A stretch of 7,409 bases of DNA from CAZAMT01 sp964486145 (GTDB taxonomy: Bacteria > Bacteroidota > Bacteroidia > Bacteroidales > JAAAOM01), in contig CAZAMT010000206.1 of the NCBI GenBank assembly GCA_964486145.1, forward strand, positions 1 to 7,409, in the 5' to 3' direction. Position numbers and translations under genes: made by a program. The notes beneath the pieces were generated by a model. That model saw only the letters and a list, made by a program, of their open reading frames with translations, searched no databases and had not been told where the DNA came from. Shown here one piece after another: positions 1 through 6,720 of the stretch (position 1 is its first letter; every line of letters begins with the position of its first letter).

Positions 1-80
1 GTAATTATCTCAGACAACTTGCCCGGCAATTGGCGGATAAATTGCTCCGATTTGTCGGAGGTCTGTTTCATCTGATTCAT
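1..80 (-). CDS. 5' end of an unidentified gene (runs off the left edge)
   Basis: Reading leftward from position 80, an ATG opens a frame with no stop to the window edge. The visible N-terminus is MNQMKQTSDKSEQFIRQLPG followed by KLSEII, a hydrophilic start leading into an amphipathic helix-like stretch. The ATG overlaps the TGA of the preceding minus-strand frame in the form ATGA (77-80), a common sign of translational coupling in an operon. There is no Shine-Dalgarno sequence upstream, as for the other genes here. I do not recognise the family from 26 residues. The complementary strand is also open from 3 to 107, so the strand choice rests mainly on the ATGA junction and the natural-looking N-terminus. 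Confidence 0.45.
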   Translation of the reverse strand, partial: MNQMKQTSDKSEQFIRQLPGKLSEII

Positions 81-448
81 AATAAGGTTGTAATTGTTAT
101 CAAATAGTTTCCTGTGCTGCCTGATAAACGATGAGTACCTTCAAGAATGAACATGTCATACCTGTACAACACATGTATGGAATTTCCTGATTTAAAAGTG
201 TATCTTAACGAAGGCCATATACCCCAATTCCAGTTATTAAAAGGGTAAAACAACGTCATTGAATTCCAGGTAGCTGATATTCCGGATTCGTAATTATCTT
301 CATATCCGGATAGTGCTCCTGAAACAAACGAAGACTGAATCTTGAAGCCGATGAGTTGAATATTACCAATTGCTTCCGGGCTGAATCCCGAGGGCATCAC
401 CAAATTTATGCTGACAACGGGCAGTAGCTCCAAAATTTGTAAAAACAC
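77..448 (-). CDS. Hypothetical protein, beta-barrel-like; possibly a truncated or frameshifted remnant
   Basis: A frame of 123 codons runs from a GTG at 448 to a TGA at 77. I do not recognise the family. The C-terminal two thirds is rich in aromatic, Gly, Ser and Asn residues with short alternating stretches, for example GIWPSLRYTF and SIHVLYRYDMF. That composition resembles the strands and turns of an outer-membrane beta-barrel. There is no signal peptide, so a complete exported protein is unlikely from this start. A second minus-strand frame covers about 363 to 510 and also looks protein-like (ETAVITYSLPGVFTNFGAT) before stopping at 363. A frameshift between about 363 and 448 may therefore have split a longer gene, but the extended frame would soon run into the antisense of dusB. 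It is either a short intact gene or a decayed 3' end; I cannot decide from sequence alone. It shares the space at 449-510 with the divergent dusB promoter. Confidence 0.4.
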   Translation of the reverse strand: MFLQILELLPVVSINLVMPSGFSPEAIGNIQLIGFKIQSSFVSGALSGYEDNYESGISATWNSMTLFYPFNNWNWGIWPSLRYTFKSGNSIHVLYRYDMFILEGTHRLSGSTGNYLITITTLL

Positions 449-487
449 CTGGCAATGAATATGTGATTACGGCTGTCTCATATTCAT

Positions 488-495
488 TATATTTG
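488..495 (+). promoter_or_regulatory. Candidate Bacteroidota -7 promoter box for dusB
   Basis: TATATTTG matches the Bacteroidota primary-sigma -7 consensus TAnnTTTG exactly. It lies 15 bases before the GTG start, implying a very short 5' leader of under ten bases. The -33 region is weak: GATTA lies about 18 bases upstream, with no clear TTTG. This is a motif match only. Confidence 0.4.
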
Positions 496-510
496 CTGAA
501 AAATTGAACT

Positions 511-1491
511 GTGAAGATTGGAGCAATTGATTTGGGAGAAAAGCCGCTGTTTCTGGCGCCGATGGAAGATGTAACCGATCCTTCTTTTCGGTACATATGC
601 AAAAAATTTGGAGTTGATATGGTTTATACGGAGTTTGTGGCTTCGGAGGCCCTGATCCGTGATATTCCCAAAACTTTTGATAAGTTAAAGATAAATGATT
701 TTGAACGACCGGTAGGTATTCAAATTTATGGTCACATTCTTGAATCGATGGTAGAAGCGGCCAGGATTGTTGAACAGGCGCACCCGGATGTCATTGACAT
801 TAACTTTGGTTGTCCGGTTAAAAAAATTGCAAACCGTGGCGCCGGATCAGGTATGCTAAAAAATGTTCCCCTGATGGTTGAAATGGCTAAAGAAATTGTC
901 AATGCTGTGAAAACGCCGGTTACTGTTAAAACACGCCTGGGATGGGACGACGAAACCAAATTCATTGTTGATACGGCAGAACGATTGCAGGATGTGGGCA
1001 TTTCAGCGATTACCATTCATGGGCGTACCCGTGCACAGATGTACCGCGGGCAAGCCGATTGGACACTCATCGGGGAAGTAAAAAACAATCCGCGAATGCA
1101 AATCCCGGTGATTGGAAACGGGGATATTGATAATCCTGAAAAGGCATCGGATCATTTTAAACGGTATGGAGTGGATGGCATTATGATTGGTCGTGCAACA
1201 GTTGGCAAACCATGGATATTCAGAGATATTAAAGAATACCTGGTAAACGGTATAAAAACTGATGAACCCACGTTACCTGAAAAAGTGGCCCTGGCCAGGG
1301 ACCATTTTCAAAAGTCTTTAGAGATAAAAGGTGACCGTGTAGGGATCTATGAAATGCGGAGGCATTTTTCCAACTATTTCAAAGGATTACCTAATTTCAG
1401 GGAGATGCGATTGAAATTGGTAACCACCATGGATATCGCGGAAATATATAATTTGTTAGATGAGGTGGAAGCTACGTATGCGGGTCATTAA
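511..1491 (+). CDS. dusB: tRNA-dihydrouridine synthase, DusB/NifR3 type
   Basis: This 326-residue enzyme is complete. The Dus family uses FMN and NADPH to reduce specific uridines in the tRNA D-loop to dihydrouridine in the cytoplasm. Visible hallmarks are APMEDVTD (residues 16-23, FMN-binding loop), INFGCPVKK with the catalytic Cys at 101, VKTRLGW (139-145), TIHGRTRAQMY (168-178), GNGDI (202-206) and GIMIGRA (223-229, phosphate-binding loop). The C-terminal helical tRNA-binding region (about 250-326, including RRHFSNYFKGLP) is present. The start is GTG at 511: a TGA lies in frame at 505-507, and the KIGAIDLGEKPLFLAPMED opening is typical of the family, so the next Met (residue 18) would cut into the active site. 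There is no Shine-Dalgarno sequence. Its 3' end overlaps nadB by 20 bases, tail to tail. Assignment to DusB rather than DusA or DusC rests on the overall motif style; the modified position in tRNA cannot be told. Confidence 0.95.
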   Translation: MKIGAIDLGEKPLFLAPMEDVTDPSFRYICKKFGVDMVYTEFVASEALIRDIPKTFDKLKINDFERPVGIQIYGHILESMVEAARIVEQAHPDVIDINFGCPVKKIANRGAGSGMLKNVPLMVEMAKEIVNAVKTPVTVKTRLGWDDETKFIVDTAERLQDVGISAITIHGRTRAQMYRGQADWTLIGEVKNNPRMQIPVIGNGDIDNPEKASDHFKRYGVDGIMIGRATVGKPWIFRDIKEYLVNGIKTDEPTLPEKVALARDHFQKSLEIKGDRVGIYEMRRHFSNYFKGLPNFREMRLKLVTTMDIAEIYNLLDEVEATYAGH

Positions 1492-3058
1492 AAACACTTC
1501 TTTTTGGGTAATCAACATTGTAATGTAAACCGCGACTTTCACTGCGCTGCTGCGCCATTTTGATGACCAGATAGCCTACATTGATTAAGTTACGTAATTC
1601 ACACAATTCTTGTGACAACTTTGATTTTTTGTACAAATCTTCGGTTTCCCGGAAAATAATTTCCAACCGGTCCATTGCACGTTTAAGACGTAAATTGGAG
1701 CGCACGATTCCTACATAATAACTAAAAATCTGTTGTAGTTCTTTATAGTTCTGTGTTATCAGTACCATTTCTTCGGGATGCGTGGTACCTGTTTCGTTCC
1801 AGTCCGGAATATTATCCGGAATTTCAGCGGATGCAAAGTTTTTAATTACCTCACTGGCGGCTTTGTCTGCATAAACAATAGCTTCCAGCAATGAATTACT
1901 TGCCAGCCGGTTGGCGCCGTGCAATCCTGTGGATGAAGCTTCACCGGCGGCATAAAGCCGGTTAATCCAGGTTTTGCTATTCATATCCACTTTTATTCCG
2001 CCACAAACATAATGCGCTGCCGGAACAACAGGAATTTTATCCCTGGTTAGATCAATTCCCAGGGTCAGGCATTTTTTATAGATATTCGGAAAATGGCTTT
2101 TTAATCCTTCTGTTTCCAGGTGGGTTGCATCAAGGTAAACAAATTCACTTCCGGAAGTCTTCATCTCAGTATCAATAGCCCTGGCCACTATGTCGCGCGG
2201 GGCAAGAGAACCCCTGCTATCGTATTTTAACATAAATTCGTCATCCTTTGTATTTTTTAAAATTGCCCCGTGTCCCCTCAACGCTTCTGTAATTAAAAAA
2301 GAAGGTCGTTCGTTTGGATTGTACAACGATGTAGGATGGAACTGCACAAATTCCATGTTGTCGATAATTCCCTTGGCCCGGTAGACCATGGCAATTCCGT
2401 CACCAGTGGCAATGATGGGATTTGTTGTAACATGGTACAGATTTCCAATGCCACCAGTGGCAATCAGTGTGGATTTTGCAAGAATAGTTAATACATGTTT
2501 CGTTTTCAGGTCGAATGCATATGCTCCGTAACATTCTATATCCGTGTGGTATCTTTTTACCAGGTTCCCCAGGTGGTGCTGTGTAATCAGGTCTACCGCA
2601 AAATGATGTTCCAGAACCTGGATATTTTCATTTTGCATGACTGCATGGATCAATGCACGCTGGATCTCAAAGCCGGTTTTGTCCTTATAATGAAGAATAC
2701 GATGTTCGGAGTGTCCGCCTTCCTTTGCAAGATCAAATTTTCCAGACTCGTTTTTGTCAAAATGTGTGCCCCATTCAATCAAATGGTTTATCTGTCCGGG
2801 TGCTTCTTTTACTACCATTTCTGCAACATCTTTGTCACAAAGTCCATCACCCGCAACGAGGGTATCCTCCACATGTTTTTCGTAGTTGTCAGGATCGTAT
2901 GTAACGGCTGCAATACCTCCCTGTGCATAGCTGGTGTTCGTTTCAGGCATTTCAGCTTTAGTGAGTACTATTACTTTGCCATGTTTTGCAACTTTAAGGG
3001 CAAAACTTAATCCTGCCAGGCCGGATCCGATAACAAGGAAATCTGTATGCTGTTTCAT
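1472..3058 (-). CDS. nadB: L-aspartate oxidase
   Basis: This flavoenzyme of 528 residues oxidises L-aspartate to iminoaspartate, which NadA condenses with dihydroxyacetone phosphate to quinolinate in de novo NAD synthesis. The Rossmann FAD motif is VIGSGLAGLSFAL (9-21), followed by NTSYAQGGIAAV (41-52). Residues expected in the active site by comparison with the E. coli enzyme are present: Glu113 in AKEGGHSEHR, His241 in QFHPTSLY, Arg288 in LAPRDIVARAI and His349 in PAAHYVCGGI. The second FAD signature GLHGANRLASNSLLEA (378-393) and the C-terminal helical arm ending in SRGLHYNVDYP (508-518) are intact. Length is close to the usual 530-540. Succinate dehydrogenase and fumarate reductase flavoproteins share the fold, but the NTSYAQGGIAAV segment, the length and the C-terminus favour NadB. 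nadA and nadC are not in the window, so the gene appears to be transcribed alone or with distant partners. The ATG at 3058 sits immediately before the FAD motif and is the natural start. Confidence 0.96.
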   Translation of the reverse strand: MKQHTDFLVIGSGLAGLSFALKVAKHGKVIVLTKAEMPETNTSYAQGGIAAVTYDPDNYEKHVEDTLVAGDGLCDKDVAEMVVKEAPGQINHLIEWGTHFDKNESGKFDLAKEGGHSEHRILHYKDKTGFEIQRALIHAVMQNENIQVLEHHFAVDLITQHHLGNLVKRYHTDIECYGAYAFDLKTKHVLTILAKSTLIATGGIGNLYHVTTNPIIATGDGIAMVYRAKGIIDNMEFVQFHPTSLYNPNERPSFLITEALRGHGAILKNTKDDEFMLKYDSRGSLAPRDIVARAIDTEMKTSGSEFVYLDATHLETEGLKSHFPNIYKKCLTLGIDLTRDKIPVVPAAHYVCGGIKVDMNSKTWINRLYAAGEASSTGLHGANRLASNSLLEAIVYADKAASEVIKNFASAEIPDNIPDWNETGTTHPEEMVLITQNYKELQQIFSYYVGIVRSNLRLKRAMDRLEIIFRETEDLYKKSKLSQELCELRNLINVGYLVIKMAQQRSESRGLHYNVDYPKRSVFNDPHT

Positions 3059-3077
3059 TTGTTGGATAATTAAACGG

Positions 3078-3085
3078 CAAAAATA
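3078..3085 (-). promoter_or_regulatory. Candidate Bacteroidota -7 promoter box for nadB
   Basis: Read on the minus strand, TATTTTTG matches TAnnTTTG exactly. It lies 19 bases upstream of the nadB ATG, implying a leader of roughly a dozen bases. The -33 position shows only TTAA-like sequence, so the match is one-sided. A promoter here would let nadB be transcribed independently of the kinase gene 199 bases upstream. Confidence 0.4.
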
Positions 3086-3257
3086 AACAAAAATCGTCAG
3101 GCTTTTAACTTACGGCTGTATCAACGGCAGAAAACCGCGTAAATTAAACAAGAAAAGTAATGAAGACCTACATTGAACGATATGAGCTATACGAAATAGC
3201 ACTCCATTTTGGGTCTTTATTAACATCAACCGGCGGATTTCAAAATGATAATTGCAT

Positions 3258-6200
3258 TTAATTATTCATTACCTGATATATTGCATTCTGAAGGTCTTTT
3301 TGCCTAATTGGTTTTGTTATATATCCATCACAACCGGCAGCGAAGGCTTTTTCGCGATCACCGGTAAGGGCAAAAGCAGTTTGTGCAATAATGGGTAATG
3401 CAGGATACCTTTCTTTGATCTTTTTAGCGGCCTCATAACCATTCATTTCAGGCATTTTAATATCCATCAATACCAGGTCAATGTCATCATGATTTTTACA
3501 ACATTCAACAGCCTCCGTGCCTGTTCTGGCAAAGATCACTTCACGGGCAATTTCTTCGAGGAGAGCGGTTATGTGCATTGCGCTGGTTTCGTCATCTTCA
3601 GCAACCAGCACTTTCCATTTGTTTTTACTGTAAGCGCTGATTTGATGCGTGGAACATTGCTCTATGCTGTTTTTTTCGTTTGCTGGTTTCAGGGGGATGG
3701 TAAAATGGAATACCGAACCCTTTCCAAATTCCGAATCAACCCAAATGCTTCCCTTAAGGTAATCAACATACGACTTCACAATTGACAGGCCCAGGCCTGA
3801 ACCTTCATACGCATTTTTATCTTCAATGTCGGCCTGGATAAAACGTTCAAATATTGCTTTGTAATATTCTTTTTTGATACCTATTCCGGTATCCCTGATG
3901 TAAAACTTCAGTTCGCCGTTGTTTCGTTTACATCCAAATTCTATCGTGCCTTCGGCAGTGTATTTGATGGCATTTTTTATAAGGTTGGTTAAAATGGAAT
4001 CAAGCATGGTTTTGTCGGAGATGATATTTGCTTCATCAGCGGATAGTGATCGCTGATACTGAAAATTCAATCCTTTTTTCGTGGCTTCGGGCTTGAAAAA
4101 GTGGTAATAATAATCGAGCATTTCATTTACATTTATTTCGGAGGGTGAAACCTCCACCTGCCCGGTTTCAATTTTTGAAATTTCAATGATATCATTGATG
4201 GTATTTAGCATTCTTTCACCACTTTTACTGATGATATCAATATATTTCTGCTGCTTATCACCACTCAGATTCGGTTGCTTTAACAATTCGGTAAATCCCA
4301 TGATCCCGCTCATTGGTGTACGTATTTCATGACTCATGTTGGCCAGAAATGCTGATTTGAGCCTGTCAGCTTCTTCGGCCTTTTCCTTGGCAATCACAAG
4401 TTCATGTTCAACTTTTTTCCTTTCCGTAATATCCTGCTTGGTTCCAAATAATTTTAATGGCTGATCGTTGGAATCATAATAAATCTTACTTGTTGATTTA
4501 ACGTATATCACTTTTCCGGTGGAGCGGTTTACTGCCCTGTATTCAAAATTGAAATCAGTTTTGTTTTCCAGGCACTGCTGAAAATATTGTAGTACATCAT
4601 CCCGGTCTTTTGGGTGAACAATTTCTACAAAATCATCTTGTAAATATTTTTGGCCGTACTCAAATCCGAAAATACTGCAAAATTCCTTTGATCCTTCCCA
4701 GTATCCGGTTGTTAAATCTGTTTCGTAGCTTCCGATTTTACCAATTTTTTGAGCCTGGTTTAATCTTTCTTCATTTTCTTTTCGGGTTAATTCCGATTGC
4801 CTGCGATCTGTGATATCCAGCAGGGAAGCAACACTTTTTTCTGTTCCGGGTATAAGATCAATAAATAAATGAATGTCTTTTATATTTTTTTGCCGATCAA
4901 CAAACTTAAACTCATATTCATTTAAAGCCTTCTTTTTTTCTTTTCGTCGTAATTCATGCTGTTTGCGCATGCGCTGAAGGTCTTCTTTCACCACAAATTC
5001 AATCCACGTTTTTTTGCCTTGAATTTCTTCTAATTGGTATCCGGCCAGATTTACAAACTGTGAGTTGGCCAGTGAGATGGTACCGTCTTTTTCAATAATA
5101 CAGGTAGCTGCCCCTGTATTTTCGAATACCGCACGGTATCGTTTCTCACTAATTTCCAACTGCCTGTTTAATGCCTTTAGTTGTTGTTCACTGGCACTTA
5201 GCTGCTGATTTGAAGCCCGGAGCTGCTGTTCGCTGGCGGCAAGTTGTTGATTTGCTGCCTTGAGATTTTCTATGGCGGTTTTTTTATCCTGAATATCAAA
5301 TAGTGCCCCGATGGTTTGTATCAGTTCGCCTTTGTTATTATATTTAAAGGGTGATACGAGTATATTCATCCATATCCATCGTGTGTCCTTCAATAATCTG
5401 ATTTCCTGTTCAATTTGTTTGATATCAGAATTTTCTGCAAGTTTGTTTACTTTTAAAAGCAATTTTTGAAAATCATCGGGATGAACAATGTCCATAACAC
5501 TCTCATAATTCAAGTCATTTTTGACGTTGATATCCTCGAAAAAAGCCTGGTGGATATCATTTACCCAAATATTTTTACGTTGCTGTAAATCATAAATGTA
5601 AATCAATGCCGGTGTGGTATTTGCTACGGCATCAATAAACCGCTTATTTTCCCTGAGGGTCTCATCTCTTTCTTTTTGTTCCGTGATATCCTGAAATGTT
5701 CCTCTTAATTTTGTGCATTTCCCGTTTTCAATGACAGCTTCACCAATAGCCCTGGCCCACTTAATATTTTTTTTACCTGTTTTCAGTTTAGCTTCAAATT
5801 GTATGGGTTGGTGTTCTCTCACGAGTTTATTCATACTCTCTTTGACCAAATTCTGGTATTCAGGGAGATACCAGGAAACATGTTCATCAAAACCCGGGAC
5901 AGGTTGGTCATACGCAAGTTCAACTATATCATATATTCCTTTTGTCCATGTAGCTTTGCCTCCTTTGGTCAAATCCATTTCCCAGCCACCCACTTTGGCA
6001 ATTTTACCTACCTCATTTAAAAGATATTCACTCGAGGTCAGTTCTTTGTTTAATTTCTTTAACTTCTCCTCATTGACAATTAACTGTTGGTTGGCTGCCT
6101 TTAATTGTTGTTCACCTGCTGCAAGTTGCTGGTAAGCCGCATTTAACTGCTCTTCTGCCAGTTTTCTTTCTGAAATCACCTGAAAAAAGACAGATATCTT

Positions 6201-6710
6201 GTCTTTTCCGGGGTAAACACGGACCTCATACCAGTTGATAAAAGGTTCAACACCAAAATAGGTTTCAAACTGAAGGGAACCTTTTTCACTAAATGCTTTT
6301 CTGTATTTTTCTTCGAATATGGATCCAACTGCTTCGGGGAATGCTTCAAAAATCGGTTTTTGCAGGACCTCATCTGCATTTTTATTTAAGAGCTTTTCCG
6401 CAGCATGGTTAAAATAGCTAATAATTAAATCGTTGCCTTCCAAAATGAAAAACCCGTCACTGATGCTTTCAACGGTTGTCCGGAATTTCAACTCACTTTC
6501 TTTCATTTGTTGGGTTGATGCCCGCAATTGCTGTTCACCAGCCATTAATTGCTGATTAAGTGCGTTTAGTTGTTCATTTTTTTTCTGAAGTTGTTGATTT
6601 GCTTTTTGTAATTCAATTTCTGATTGTTTTGCCCGGACTTTTGCTTTTTCAAGTTCATCTTGTTTTTCTCGAAGCTTTCGATTTTCTTCAATTAAATTTC
6701 TAACACTCAT
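3258..6710 (-). CDS. Soluble hybrid sensor histidine kinase with five PAS domains and a C-terminal receiver
   Basis: The 1150-residue protein has no signal peptide or membrane segment, so it is probably cytosolic. In order: coiled coil (8-76), PAS1 (about 72-184), heptad coiled coil (186-224), PAS2 (225-345), PAS3 (352-475), heptad coiled coil (479-522), PAS4 (520-635), PAS5 (650-765), HisKA (784-850), HATPase (about 895-1007) and receiver (1033-1148). PAC-type endings such as DITEQK, DITDRR and DITERK mark the PAS boundaries. The phosphoacceptor is His794 in SHEIRTPM. ATP-site boxes are NLIKNAIKYT (909-918), DTGIGI (940-945), FERFIQ (954-959) and GSGLGLSIV (970-978). The receiver has acidic EDD (1038-1040), Asp1083 in LMDIKMPEMNG, Thr1111 and Lys1133, so it should be active. 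No HPt domain is present, so phosphotransfer beyond the receiver would need a separate partner. PAS ligands cannot be told from sequence. The gene starts 10 bases after cheD and is very likely co-transcribed with it. The ATG is preceded by an A-rich tract, not a Shine-Dalgarno sequence. Confidence 0.95.
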   Translation of the reverse strand: MSVRNLIEENRKLREKQDELEKAKVRAKQSEIELQKANQQLQKKNEQLNALNQQLMAGEQQLRASTQQMKESELKFRTTVESISDGFFILEGNDLIISYFNHAAEKLLNKNADEVLQKPIFEAFPEAVGSIFEEKYRKAFSEKGSLQFETYFGVEPFINWYEVRVYPGKDKISVFFQVISERKLAEEQLNAAYQQLAAGEQQLKAANQQLIVNEEKLKKLNKELTSSEYLLNEVGKIAKVGGWEMDLTKGGKATWTKGIYDIVELAYDQPVPGFDEHVSWYLPEYQNLVKESMNKLVREHQPIQFEAKLKTGKKNIKWARAIGEAVIENGKCTKLRGTFQDITEQKERDETLRENKRFIDAVANTTPALIYIYDLQQRKNIWVNDIHQAFFEDINVKNDLNYESVMDIVHPDDFQKLLLKVNKLAENSDIKQIEQEIRLLKDTRWIWMNILVSPFKYNNKGELIQTIGALFDIQDKKTAIENLKAANQQLAASEQQLRASNQQLSASEQQLKALNRQLEISEKRYRAVFENTGAATCIIEKDGTISLANSQFVNLAGYQLEEIQGKKTWIEFVVKEDLQRMRKQHELRRKEKKKALNEYEFKFVDRQKNIKDIHLFIDLIPGTEKSVASLLDITDRRQSELTRKENEERLNQAQKIGKIGSYETDLTTGYWEGSKEFCSIFGFEYGQKYLQDDFVEIVHPKDRDDVLQYFQQCLENKTDFNFEYRAVNRSTGKVIYVKSTSKIYYDSNDQPLKLFGTKQDITERKKVEHELVIAKEKAEEADRLKSAFLANMSHEIRTPMSGIMGFTELLKQPNLSGDKQQKYIDIISKSGERMLNTINDIIEISKIETGQVEVSPSEINVNEMLDYYYHFFKPEATKKGLNFQYQRSLSADEANIISDKTMLDSILTNLIKNAIKYTAEGTIEFGCKRNNGELKFYIRDTGIGIKKEYYKAIFERFIQADIEDKNAYEGSGLGLSIVKSYVDYLKGSIWVDSEFGKGSVFHFTIPLKPANEKNSIEQCSTHQISAYSKNKWKVLVAEDDETSAMHITALLEEIAREVIFARTGTEAVECCKNHDDIDLVLMDIKMPEMNGYEAAKKIKERYPALPIIAQTAFALTGDREKAFAAGCDGYITKPIRQKDLQNAIYQVMNN
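5145..5276 (-). repeat. Third heptad-repeat linker in the kinase (xxQQLxA units, residues 479-522)
   Basis: Between PAS3 and PAS4 the protein has five consecutive seven-residue units: ANQQLAA, SEQQLRA, SNQQLSA, SEQQLKA and LNRQLEI. In DNA this is a degenerate 21-base tandem repeat. Leu recurs at one heptad position, with Ala or Ser in other core-facing positions, as in a parallel coiled-coil signalling helix joining sensory domains. Confidence 0.85.
6021..6164 (-). repeat. Second heptad-repeat linker in the kinase (residues 183-230)
   Basis: Between PAS1 and PAS2 the units EEQLNAA, YQQLAAG, EQQLKAA, NQQLIVN and EEKLKKL repeat with a seven-residue period. The sequence closely resembles the linker between PAS3 and PAS4, which suggests internal duplication of a linker cassette or selection for the same coiled-coil register. 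Confidence 0.8.
6483..6620 (-). repeat. First heptad-repeat linker in the kinase (residues 31-76)
   Basis: The N-terminal coiled coil ends in seven-residue units ANQQLQK, KNEQLNA, LNQQLMA, GEQQLRA and STQQMKE just before PAS1. The preceding residues (8-37) are also charged and helical, with no membrane segment, so the protein probably dimerises from its extreme N-terminus. Confidence 0.8.
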
Positions 6711-6720
6711 TTTTATTTTA

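Noticed and set aside
732..1016. Minus-strand frame of 94 codons inside dusB
   Set aside because: It covers the conserved catalytic region of dusB in antisense and has no independent support.
2495..3010. Plus-strand open frame of 171 codons within the nadB region
   Set aside because: It lies entirely antisense to the well-supported nadB gene, is rich in Cys and Phe in a way typical of antisense translation, and shows no recognisable motif.
3186..3200. Small inverted repeat GCTAT-ACGAA-ATAGC in the gap after the kinase gene, considered as a terminator
   Set aside because: The stem is only five base pairs, AT-rich, and not followed by a U-tract on either strand. It is too weak to call a terminator.
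5713..6135. Plus-strand open frame of 140 codons within the kinase gene
   Set aside because: It is antisense to PAS2 and its linker. The protein-like look (Ser, Leu and Cys rich) follows from reading the complement of charged helical sequence.
5145..6620. The glutamine-rich repeats in the kinase considered as a CRISPR array or mobile repeat
   Set aside because: They are degenerate 21-base coding repeats in frame within one gene, explained by heptad coiled-coil structure.
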